From UBA5109 sp038148435 (GTDB lineage Bacteria > Pseudomonadota > Gammaproteobacteria > Pseudomonadales > Pseudohongiellaceae): DNA of 18,731 nt. The position numbers and the translations under genes are program-made. The notes under the pieces were generated by a model that ran no database searches, had not been told where the DNA came from, and saw only the letters and a program-made list of their open reading frames with translations. Positions within the stretch are counted from its first letter, which is position 1, and each line of letters begins with the position of its first letter. The DNA is taken from contig JAYQVM010000029.1 in NCBI GenBank assembly GCA_038148435.1, forward strand, positions 1 to 18,731, written 5' to 3'. Shown here one piece after another: positions 7,839 to 13,685 of this stretch.

Positions 7839-8465
7839 TCACTGCTGCATGAATGGCTGTGGATTGGCCTTGCCTGCACGCAATACAGTTGGCGCACCAT
7901 CGACAAGGTCTACCACCGTGGTTGCTTCCAGCCCGCAAAAACCGGAGTCGATAATCAGGTCAACGGCATTACCAAGTTCATCCTTGATGAGCTCAATATC
8001 GTGCGGCGGGCTGTCCTCACCCGGAAGTATCAGGGTGCTACTGAGGATGGGAGCATCAAGTTCACCCAGGAGAGCAGACACTACCCGATGATCTGGCACA
8101 CGGATGCCAATGGTTTTCCGTTTGGGATGCATCAGCAGACGTGGTACTTCTGAAGTGGCATGTAGAATGAAGGTATATGCAGCCGGTGTGTACGCCTTGA
8201 GTAGCCGATAGGCGGTGTTATCGACTCTTGCATAGATGGCAATTTCGGATAGATCCCGACACATCAGGGTAAAATTATGTCTAGAATCCAGCTGCCGAAT
8301 ACGGGAAATTCGCTGTAAGGCCGCCTTTTCACCCACGCAGCAGCCCAAGGCATAAGCCGAATCAGTTGGGTAGATGATGACGCCCCCCGAGCGCAACACC
8401 TCCACAGCTTGGCGTATCAGGCGGAGCTGTGGGTTTTCAGTATGTATATGTAGTATTTGTCCCAT
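7839..8465 (-). CDS. yciO: YciO, YrdC/Sua5-domain protein
   Basis: Protein of 208 residues belonging to the YrdC-like fold family that includes TsaC/Sua5, the threonylcarbamoyl-AMP synthases. It aligns along its length with E. coli YciO: GGVIIYPTDSAYALGC, RIRQLDSRHNFTLMCRDLSEIA, PAAYTFILHAT, KRKTIGIRVPDHRVV and TVVDLVDGAPTVLRAGKA. YciO is a paralogue of TsaC whose physiological job is not firmly set, so it should not be taken as the main t6A enzyme. The ATG is at 8463-8465. It is divergent from yciB across 77 bases and followed by the trpS promoter region. Confidence 0.9.
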   Translation of the reverse strand: MGQILHIHTENPQLRLIRQAVEVLRSGGVIIYPTDSAYALGCCVGEKAALQRISRIRQLDSRHNFTLMCRDLSEIAIYARVDNTAYRLLKAYTPAAYTFILHATSEVPRLLMHPKRKTIGIRVPDHRVVSALLGELDAPILSSTLILPGEDSPPHDIELIKDELGNAVDLIIDSGFCGLEATTVVDLVDGAPTVLRAGKANPQPFMQQ

Positions 8466-8507
8466 GACAGACTCTTTTCTTGGCTCTAAGCAGCCTTAAC
8501 GCGGAGA

Positions 8508-8536
8508 TAGCCACTCATCTTCATATTTACTAGAAT
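8508..8536 (+). promoter_or_regulatory. candidate promoter of yciB, possibly leaderless
   Basis: TAGCCA (8508-8513) and TAGAAT (8531-8536) are separated by 17 bases. Each differs from the sigma-70 consensus at a few positions. If used, transcription would start about at the yciB ATG (8543), giving a leaderless message. That fits the absence of a clear Shine-Dalgarno sequence before yciB. Pattern-based only. Confidence 0.35.
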
Positions 8537-8542
8537 GAGCAC

Positions 8543-9154
8543 ATGAAACAGTTTATTGACTATATTCCGCTGATCATTTTCTTCATTGTTTACAAGCTTG
8601 AAGAACGGGTTATTCAAATAGGATCCTTCGCCTACACCCTGGGTGGCATTTTCAGCGCTACAGAAGTGCTGGTGTTGAGCTCCATCCTCGTCTATGGCCT
8701 GATGTATCTGATCCATAAAAAACTCGAACGTAATCAGATCATTACCCTGCTTGCCGTGCTGATATTCTGCACCTTTACCATCGTGTTACGGGATGAAGCC
8801 ATTCTGAAATGGAAAGCCCCTGTCGTTAACTGGATTTTTGCCGGCATCTTTTTTGGCTCGCACTATTTTGCCAATAAAAACGCGACACGCCTGATGCTTG
8901 AGCATGCCGTCGAGATGCCAGAACAAGCCTGGCATCGGCTTAACTTTGCCTGGGCCTATTTCTTCCTGTTACTTGGTAGCATCAATCTTTTCGTCGCCTT
9001 TACCTTTCACGAGTATTGGGTGGATTTCAAGGTATTTGGTTCGTTGGCGCTTATCTTTTTGTTTATTATCGGTCAGACATTCTATCTCTTGCCCTATCTG
9101 CAGGACGAGGAGAATGAAGAAAAGGCTGACAAGGTCGAAAAGAACTCTGTTTAA
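8543..9154 (+). CDS. yciB: inner membrane septation protein YciB (IspZ)
   Basis: Polytopic inner-membrane protein of 203 residues linked to cell-envelope synthesis and septation in enterics. The start MKQFIDYIPLIIFFIVYK matches the family N-terminus. About five membrane spans are visible: near residues 6-19, 28-56, 66-78, 91-106 and 130-180 (the last covering two spans). AWHRLNFAWAYFFLLLGSINLFVAF is the family signature. The tail after the last span is strongly charged (DEENEEKADKVEK). There is no good ribosome binding site, only GAATGAG. The gene stands alone on the + strand between two - strand genes, and its TAA shares bases with the stop of the convergent cyclophilin gene. Confidence 0.93.
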   Translation: MKQFIDYIPLIIFFIVYKLEERVIQIGSFAYTLGGIFSATEVLVLSSILVYGLMYLIHKKLERNQIITLLAVLIFCTFTIVLRDEAILKWKAPVVNWIFAGIFFGSHYFANKNATRLMLEHAVEMPEQAWHRLNFAWAYFFLLLGSINLFVAFTFHEYWVDFKVFGSLALIFLFIIGQTFYLLPYLQDEENEEKADKVEKNSV

Positions 9155-9765
9155 TCGGTAAGCGCTTCCCTCAGGTTCGGGAAATTTTCATCCAGCACCT
9201 GATTCCATTGATAGATGCGATCGGTGTATCTTTCCAGAAAAGCCTTTGAATTGCCTTCAATGCTGATGGAAACGATCTCATCGCCAGGGCGAATCTGCCG
9301 AATAATCTCCCGTCCACTGAAAATCTTGCCAAATACGGTATGCAAACCATTCAGGTGTGGCGTTGCCAGATGGGTGATAAAGAACTGTGATCCATTGCTG
9401 TTGGGGCCGGAATTAGCCATTGACAGAATCCCTTCCTGATTGTGCCGCATACGGATTTCGTCTTCAAAGCGATAACCGGGTCCTCCGGAACCGTCACCAA
9501 AAGGGTCGCCCCCCTGTGCCATGAAATCATCAATAACCCGATGAAAAATCAGACCATCATAGTATCCCCGTGTGGCCAGATTAACGAAATTCGCCACCGT
9601 TAGCGGGGCCACCAGTTTATACAGCTCAAATTCCATGGTGCCATGGCGTGTCTTAATCACGGCATAAAGCTCTTCAGGGTTTTTATCCTGGGCAAGCGAC
9701 AAGGGGCTGCTAAGCGCCAGGACAAAGCCCAACAACAGTACAAAAATGGATCTGTTTAATTTCAT
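9151..9765 (-). CDS. secreted cyclophilin-type peptidyl-prolyl isomerase
   Basis: Peptidyl-prolyl cis-trans isomerase of 204 residues, probably periplasmic. Residues 1 to about 25 form a Sec signal peptide (MKLNRSIFVLLLGFVLALSSPLSLAQ) with likely cleavage after SLA. The cyclophilin core follows: GTMEFELYKLVAPLTVANFVNLATRGYYDGLIFHRVIDDFMAQGGD with the catalytic Arg in HRV, then GILSMANSGPNSNGSQFFITHLATPHLNGLHTVFGKI. The last 40 residues (from about FLERYTDRIYQWNQ) extend past the core and are not recognised. ATG is preceded by AGGA and by a likely promoter. Its stop overlaps that of yciB. It could be called PpiA, but I leave the symbol open. Confidence 0.92.
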   Translation of the reverse strand: MKLNRSIFVLLLGFVLALSSPLSLAQDKNPEELYAVIKTRHGTMEFELYKLVAPLTVANFVNLATRGYYDGLIFHRVIDDFMAQGGDPFGDGSGGPGYRFEDEIRMRHNQEGILSMANSGPNSNGSQFFITHLATPHLNGLHTVFGKIFSGREIIRQIRPGDEIVSISIEGNSKAFLERYTDRIYQWNQVLDENFPNLREALTD

Positions 9766-9795
9766 GCCTGGTTCCTACTCTTGTTATCAGCTCCC

Positions 9796-9823
9796 ATTAT
9801 AAAAGTATTTTGACATCTTTAAA
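9796..9823 (-). promoter_or_regulatory. probable promoter of the cyclophilin gene
   Basis: On the - strand a perfect TATAAT (9801-9796) lies about 31 bases before the ATG. A weak -35 of TTTAAA sits 16 bases further upstream. It lies in the 65-base gap after hemD, so the cyclophilin gene may be transcribed separately from hemD. Confidence 0.5.
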
Positions 9824-9830
9824 GCCATGC

Positions 9831-10658
9831 TCAGCCCGACTGGAAAAAACGGGCAATTTCATTAATCATCGGTTTCATGAAAAAATTTCGCTGAGGCATG
9901 ACTGCAACAGTGCCCCCTCTTTCCTGCAGGGCCTCTGCCACAACCGGGCCGACTGCTGCAACTACCGTTTTCTGCAGCCCTGTCGCCAGCATTTCCTGCA
10001 GGCCGGCATTTGCCGCCACCTGGTAAAGTCGCTTCACCTGTGAAGTTGAGGTAAATGCGATCAGGTCGAAGTTTCCTGCTGCCATCTCCCTGATCAAGTC
10101 CCTGACTTTGTCATTTTCTATCTCATCGGCGTAAATATATGGCGCCACACTACCCACTTGAGCTCCCCGAGACTGCAGATAGTTGATAAGCCTGGTGTTT
10201 GGCTCCTGTCCATACAATTGCACCGCTACCCTGCATCCCTCGAGCTGCCTGTCATCCAGGCTAGCAATGATGCCTTCTGTAGTTGGCGCTGCTGCATCTA
10301 GATTCTGCTCCAGACCTAGTTCGTGAAGTGCCTGGCCGGGCTTGGGGCCACGAGATATGATGTAAACCGATGCGAGGGCATGGATGAAGACCTCCAGCAG
10401 ATCCTGCTTTTTTGCCAGCTTCACAAGTCGACGCAGACCTTCACCCGTCAGCAGAATGAGCATGTCGGGTGGCTGCTTGATAAAGGCATGCAGCCATGCC
10501 AGCACAGGAGCCGGATCAGGTGCATCGTAAATGGCCACCAGCGGGACTGCCATTACATTGGCTCCACGATTTCGTAACATCTCACTCAAAAGCCACAACT
10601 GCCGGCTTTCCGGTATCGCAATACGCTTTCCTAACAGGGCGGTCTGCTTCACTGACAT
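9831..10658 (-). CDS. uroporphyrinogen-III synthase (HemD) family protein
   Basis: HemD-fold protein of 275 residues. Uroporphyrinogen-III synthase cyclises hydroxymethylbilane for heme, siroheme and cobalamin. Seen are two similar alpha/beta halves, LLTGEGLRRLVKLA, IISRGPKPGQALHELGL, PTTEGIIASL (the conserved T-TEG turn), FDLIAFTSTSQVKRLY and VVAAVGPVVAEALQERGG. No hemC or hemX lies beside it, unlike the usual hemCDX order. The TGEGLRRL and RGPKPGQAL segments recall HemD-like paralogues found beside nitrate-assimilation genes (sometimes fused to a DNA-binding domain, absent here). It could therefore be the housekeeping HemD or such a paralogue. ATG at 10658 with a promoter about 35 bases upstream. 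Confidence 0.8.
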   Translation of the reverse strand: MSVKQTALLGKRIAIPESRQLWLLSEMLRNRGANVMAVPLVAIYDAPDPAPVLAWLHAFIKQPPDMLILLTGEGLRRLVKLAKKQDLLEVFIHALASVYIISRGPKPGQALHELGLEQNLDAAAPTTEGIIASLDDRQLEGCRVAVQLYGQEPNTRLINYLQSRGAQVGSVAPYIYADEIENDKVRDLIREMAAGNFDLIAFTSTSQVKRLYQVAANAGLQEMLATGLQKTVVAAVGPVVAEALQERGGTVAVMPQRNFFMKPMINEIARFFQSG

Positions 10659-10690
10659 CTTGCTAATGAGCTCTAAATATCAAAACATTA

Positions 10691-10718
10691 ATTATGGCGG
10701 CATCTTCGTAATGCGCAA
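10691..10718 (-). promoter_or_regulatory. probable promoter of the hemD-family gene
   Basis: On the - strand TTGCGC (10718-10713) and CATAAT (10696-10691) are separated by 16 bases and sit about 35 bases before the ATG at 10658. This is a fair sigma-70 match. The inverted repeat at 10746-10769 lies just upstream and could be its operator. Confidence 0.5.
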
Positions 10719-10745
10719 GCTGATTCAGGGCTGCTATCTCTGCTG

Positions 10746-10769
10746 AAAGTGTTAAGAATGTAACACTTT
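10746..10769. promoter_or_regulatory. perfect 9-bp inverted repeat, candidate operator
   Basis: AAAGTGTTA, six bases, then TAACACTTT: a perfect dyad upstream of the hemD promoter and at the left end of the TGTTAC-rich region. It is followed by more T residues, so it looks like an AT-rich terminator. However, no gene lies upstream on the + strand, which makes a protein binding site more likely. Confidence 0.5.
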
Positions 10770-10816
10770 TTTGCTGTTTTATTCCTATTTGTTCGAATTT
10801 TAATCAAATATTTACA

Positions 10817-10997
10817 GTTGTTACCTACTATATGTTACTGACACTTCAGACTTGGAAATATAGACTTATATATCTGTATTTAAAGTAGTTAATGATACTA
10901 TTTCTGATAGTATAAGAATCAAAATCGGCAGTTTTATTTGAATAAACGAGAATATTTTACCCAATGTGTTACTTTTTTGGATTTAATGTGTTACTAT
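10817..10997. repeat. cluster of TGTTAC motifs in an AT-rich intergenic region
   Basis: The gap 10659-11062 holds no credible gene on either strand. TGTTAC occurs at 10819, 10833, 10967 and 10989 on the + strand, and its complement GTAACA at 10760. The last two + strand copies sit in identical 11-mers AATGTGTTACT at 10963-10973 and 10985-10995, exactly 22 bases apart (about two helical turns). Between the groups lies a dyad ATACTAT-N5-ATAGTAT at 10895-10913. This looks like a multi-site regulatory region for the small gene at 11063. I cannot name the regulator. Confidence 0.55.
10969..10997 (+). promoter_or_regulatory. probable promoter of the 40-residue ORF
   Basis: TTACTT (10969-10974), 17 bases, then TACTAT (10992-10997). 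Both hexamers overlap the AATGTGTTACT direct repeats, so a protein bound there would block or reposition RNA polymerase. The predicted transcript starts near 11004, where a small hairpin GCGTTT-N7-AAACGC (11004-11022) would form the 5' end. The leader is about 59 bases. Confidence 0.5.
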
Positions 10998-11062
10998 AGC
11001 GTAGCGTTTTTAAAAGAAACGCAAAAATCATCTGAAATATCAGTCTTAAAAGGAGCCTCTAG

Positions 11063-11185
11063 ATGAGCAACGAAGTAATTAGCAATGAAGAAAGAGAGAC
11101 GCTGGTGGAATATGCGAAATCAGCGTTAAGTACCTTAGCAGTAATGGTCGTACCAGTACTGACACTTTGGGCCTCATTCGCCTGA
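11063..11185 (+). CDS. small single-span membrane protein, 40 residues, unrecognised
   Basis: ATG at 11063 and TGA at 11183-11185. AAAAGGAG ends seven bases before the ATG, the best ribosome site in the window. The first half is polar and acidic (MSNEVISNEERETLVEYAK). The second half is one hydrophobic segment (SALSTLAVMVVPVLTLWASFA) that ends the protein, a likely inner-membrane helix with a Pro in the middle and a Trp near the end. It has its own promoter and a terminator 74 bases after the stop, so it looks like a single-gene transcript. I do not recognise the family. By design it could be a small subunit of a membrane complex, a regulator peptide or a type I toxin; nothing chooses among these. 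Confidence 0.72.
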   Translation: MSNEVISNEERETLVEYAKSALSTLAVMVVPVLTLWASFA

Positions 11186-11201
11186 AGGTATAAAGTTTTT
11201 A

Positions 11202-11260
11202 GGAACTGCTATGCGCTTCTCCCCCTTGGCTTGTGGCAGTTCAACAGCAATCCCCTTGGC
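11202..11260 (+). ncRNA. structured 3' region with C-rich repeats, possible regulatory RNA segment
   Basis: Between the small ORF and its terminator, GAACTGC (11203-11209) pairs with GCAGTTC (11236-11242). The loop carries the C-rich run TCTCCCCCTTGG. CCCCTTGGC occurs twice, at 11222-11230 and 11252-11260. Exposed C-rich loops of this kind can pair with Shine-Dalgarno sequences in known bacterial small RNAs. That this segment does so is inference. Confidence 0.3.
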
Positions 11261-11310
11261 GCAGCCTGTTTGAGTCAACTCATTCTTTTTTCTCAGGCTG
11301 CGCTTTTTTT
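11259..11310 (+). terminator. rho-independent terminator after the 40-residue ORF
   Basis: A perfect 10-bp stem, GCGCAGCCTG (11259-11268) with CAGGCTGCGC (11294-11303), is followed by seven T (11304-11310). The 25-base loop can form a small inner stem (TGAG/CTCA). On the other strand no T run follows, so it serves the + strand transcript and not moaB. Confidence 0.85.
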
Positions 11311-11315
11311 AGCAC

Positions 11316-11834
11316 TTAATCAGTAATTCTTCCGACAAAGTTACAGGGCTTGTGCTGACTGTTTAGCTGGTCAGCAATAATACCTTCCCAGGCAGTCTTG
11401 CAGGCTCCGGTTGAACCTGGCACACAGAAAATTACTGTATCATTGCTCAAACCGGCAAAGGCTCTCGATTGAATAGTGGAAGAACGGATATCCTTATAGG
11501 ACAGGGAACGAAACAATTCACCGAAACCGTCAATACTGCTGTCCAGCAAAGGGCTGATAGCAAGCACTGTATTGTCGCGTAGGGTAAAACCGGTCCCACC
11601 GGTTGTAATGATCGCCTGAATTCCTTTATCTGCAACCAGATTGGCAACGAGGGCACGTAGGCGGTAAATATCATCCTTGCAGATATGCTTTTCTGCCAGG
11701 CGATGCCCTGCCTGCATGAGAGCATCATGCAAATATTTACCTGAGGTATCGTTTTCTTCGGTTCGAGTATCAGAAACCGTTACAACGGCTATGTTCAGAG
11801 GAACAAATTCCTCACGTGCTTTGTTGTTGCCCAC
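11316..11834 (-). CDS. moaB: molybdenum cofactor biosynthesis protein MoaB
   Basis: Protein of 172 residues with the MoaB/Mog fold that binds molybdopterin. In many bacteria it acts in the adenylation step or is redundant with MogA. Motifs are AVVTVSDTRTEENDTSG, IITTGGTGFTLRDNT (the TGGTG loop), ELFRSLSYKDI, SRAFAG and FCVPGSTGACKTAWEGII. The start is GTG at 11834. GGAGGG six bases before it is formed by the last two codons of moaA, so the two are coupled. It is the downstream gene of the moaA-moaB pair, and the terminator behind it belongs to the opposing transcript. Confidence 0.95.
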   Translation of the reverse strand: MGNNKAREEFVPLNIAVVTVSDTRTEENDTSGKYLHDALMQAGHRLAEKHICKDDIYRLRALVANLVADKGIQAIITTGGTGFTLRDNTVLAISPLLDSSIDGFGELFRSLSYKDIRSSTIQSRAFAGLSNDTVIFCVPGSTGACKTAWEGIIADQLNSQHKPCNFVGRITD

Positions 11835-11837
11835 TGA

Positions 11838-12839
11838 CTACCCTCCAGTCATGTTCATAAAACGGACAATCTGCGCATAATCCTCTTCATAGAAATGGTG
11901 GCGCAGAGGCTTAATATTCATTGCCTCTATAATGGCCTGCTTGAGCGCAGCATCATCTCCGGCCTGGCTTCGAATCACTTCTTTCAGATCACAGGAATAC
12001 TCATTACCCAGACAGAGCAAAAGCCGACCTTCAACTGTCACCCGGACACGATTACAGCTTTCACAAAAATTATGCGATACCGGCGAAATAAAGCCCACCA
12101 GGGTCTGATGACCCGTCAGTTCATAATAGCGTGAAGGACCTGCAGTTTTCGTCTCGACTGGGGTCAACTGATAACGCTCTCCTATGATAGCCCTGATGTC
12201 TTCATTGGAAACCATGGTGTCCTGTCGACTGTGATCGGCAATTTCACCCAGCGGCATTTCTTCAATAAATGCGATATTAATGCCCAACAGCATGGCATAT
12301 TCCAGCAGCTTGAGGATTTCTCCATCATTAATGCCACGCAGAATGACGCTATTGAGCCGGACACTGTCAAAACCTGCCGCGACTGCTGCCTCGACGCCTT
12401 GCAGTACTTTTTTGAGCTCGCCGATGCGTGTCATGCGCTTGAATTTTTCTGCATCAAGACTGTCCAGACTAATATTGATGCGATTGACGCCGGCCTGTTT
12501 TAGCTCCATTGCCATTTGCTTGAGTTGAGAGCCATTGGTGGTCAGGAGCAGTTCCTCAAGACCAGGCAAGGCACCAAGCTTATAAATCAGGGACATGACA
12601 TTGTTTCGAATCAGGGGTTCACCACCGGTTAGCCGAAGTTTCTTCACCCCCAGCTCAGTAAAAACTTTTGCTAGCTGATAAATTTCTTCTAGACTCAAAA
12701 TGTGTTTGCGCGGCAGAAAGGTCATTTTTTCAGACATGCAATAGACACATCGAAAATCACAGCGATCCGTCAGAGACAGCCTGACATAATCAATCTGCCT
12801 GCCGTATTTATCAATCAGTTGAGATGTTGCTTCGGCCAT
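11838..12839 (-). CDS. moaA: GTP 3',8-cyclase MoaA
   Basis: Radical SAM enzyme that converts GTP to 3',8-cyclo-GTP, the first committed step of molybdopterin synthesis. The N-terminal cluster motif is CDFRCVYC (CxxxCxxC, residues about 28-35). RLTGGEPL follows. The C-terminal cluster is CESCNRVRVTVEGRLLLC (C-x2-C-x13-C). The protein of 333 residues ends in the conserved Gly-Gly needed for catalysis. ATG is at 12839. No Shine-Dalgarno sequence is visible, and a dyad TGCTAG-TATT-CTAGCA lies three bases upstream of the start. Divergent from modB. Confidence 0.96.
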   Translation of the reverse strand: MAEATSQLIDKYGRQIDYVRLSLTDRCDFRCVYCMSEKMTFLPRKHILSLEEIYQLAKVFTELGVKKLRLTGGEPLIRNNVMSLIYKLGALPGLEELLLTTNGSQLKQMAMELKQAGVNRINISLDSLDAEKFKRMTRIGELKKVLQGVEAAVAAGFDSVRLNSVILRGINDGEILKLLEYAMLLGINIAFIEEMPLGEIADHSRQDTMVSNEDIRAIIGERYQLTPVETKTAGPSRYYELTGHQTLVGFISPVSHNFCESCNRVRVTVEGRLLLCLGNEYSCDLKEVIRSQAGDDAALKQAIIEAMNIKPLRHHFYEEDYAQIVRFMNMTGG

Positions 12840-12841
12840 AG

Positions 12842-12857
12842 TGCTAGTATTCTAGCA
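12842..12857. promoter_or_regulatory. dyad immediately upstream of moaA
   Basis: TGCTAG, four bases, CTAGCA: a perfect 6-bp inverted repeat three bases before the moaA ATG. It contains TAGAAT on the moaA strand, a possible -10 box with a poor -35. It could be an operator or a 5'-end hairpin. No known molybdate (ModE) site or molybdenum cofactor riboswitch was recognised in the 165-base gap to modB. Confidence 0.35.
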
Positions 12858-13004
12858 GTTTTAATCCTCAATCAGCATCTGCTAATAAAAGGGCCAGGCG
12901 AATCAAGCCCGATCCTGATTTACGGCTTGTCGCTGGACATCAAACCAGCGCACACTTACCATCTTGAATCGACCCTAAACCCCGAAAAAGAAACATATAG
13001 GCTC

Positions 13005-13685
13005 ATGTTATCTTCCTCCGATCTGACAGCCCTACTGCTGACACTGCAGCTGGCCCTGCTAAGCACAGTGATATTGCTGCTGATCGGCACACCACTGGCC
13101 TGGTTCCTGGCACGCACATCCTGGCGCTACAAATTTATCCTGGAAGCTATGATCGCTCTGCCACTGGTACTGCCACCGACCGTTCTGGGTTTTTATTTAC
13201 TGCTACTACTCGGCGCCAACGGCCCACTTGGTTCAATGATGCAGGCATTTGGCGCCCAGCCTCTGGCATTCAGCTTCAGTGGCCTGCTTGTTGGCTCAGT
13301 GTTTTATTCCCTACCTTTCGTAATTCAACCGCTGCAGGATACATTCAGCAATATTGGCTCTCGACCTTTTGAAGTTGCCGCAACCCTCCGGGCCTCTCCA
13401 CTTGACCGTTTTTTTTCCATTGCCCTTCCGCTTGCAAGACCCGGATTTTTAACTGCATCCGTTCTGGGTTTCGCACATACCATCGGTGAATTTGGCGTAG
13501 TGCTGATGATCGGAGGCAATATTCCCGGGGAAACCCAGGTGCTATCGATCGCTATTTATGAACATGTTGAAACTCTTGAGTACACCAAGGCCCATATCTT
13601 GTCTGGCGGCCTGCTACTTTTATCCTTCAGCCTGCTACTGGTAATTTATGCCCTGAATGGCCGTTTCAAGGTTGTTCGTATATGA
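13005..13685 (+). CDS. modB: molybdate ABC transporter permease ModB
   Basis: Inner-membrane permease of 226 residues, forming a dimer that passes molybdate to the cytoplasm. The open frame extends back to 12702, but that part overlaps moaA on the other strand and is not transporter-like. ATG 13005 gives a start that lines up with E. coli ModB. About five or six spans are visible, beginning LTALLLTLQLALLSTVILLLIG. The cytoplasmic ABC-coupling loop is EVAATLRASPLDRFFSIALPLARPG, then GFAHTIGEFGVVLMIGGNIPGET, a ModB hallmark. The ribosome site is weak. The stop overlaps the modC ATG (ATGA). No modA precedes it. Confidence 0.93.
   Translation: MLSSSDLTALLLTLQLALLSTVILLLIGTPLAWFLARTSWRYKFILEAMIALPLVLPPTVLGFYLLLLLGANGPLGSMMQAFGAQPLAFSFSGLLVGSVFYSLPFVIQPLQDTFSNIGSRPFEVAATLRASPLDRFFSIALPLARPGFLTASVLGFAHTIGEFGVVLMIGGNIPGETQVLSIAIYEHVETLEYTKAHILSGGLLLLSFSLLLVIYALNGRFKVVRI

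Noticed and set aside
10746..10772. AT-rich hairpin with T run as a terminator
   Set aside because: No gene lies upstream on the + strand to terminate, and its half-sites resemble the TGTTAC cluster, so an operator is more likely.
12702..13004. 101-codon N-terminal extension of modB or a modA remnant
   Set aside because: It overlaps moaA on the other strand, looks nothing like a binding protein or a permease, and ATG 13005 matches the ModB family start.
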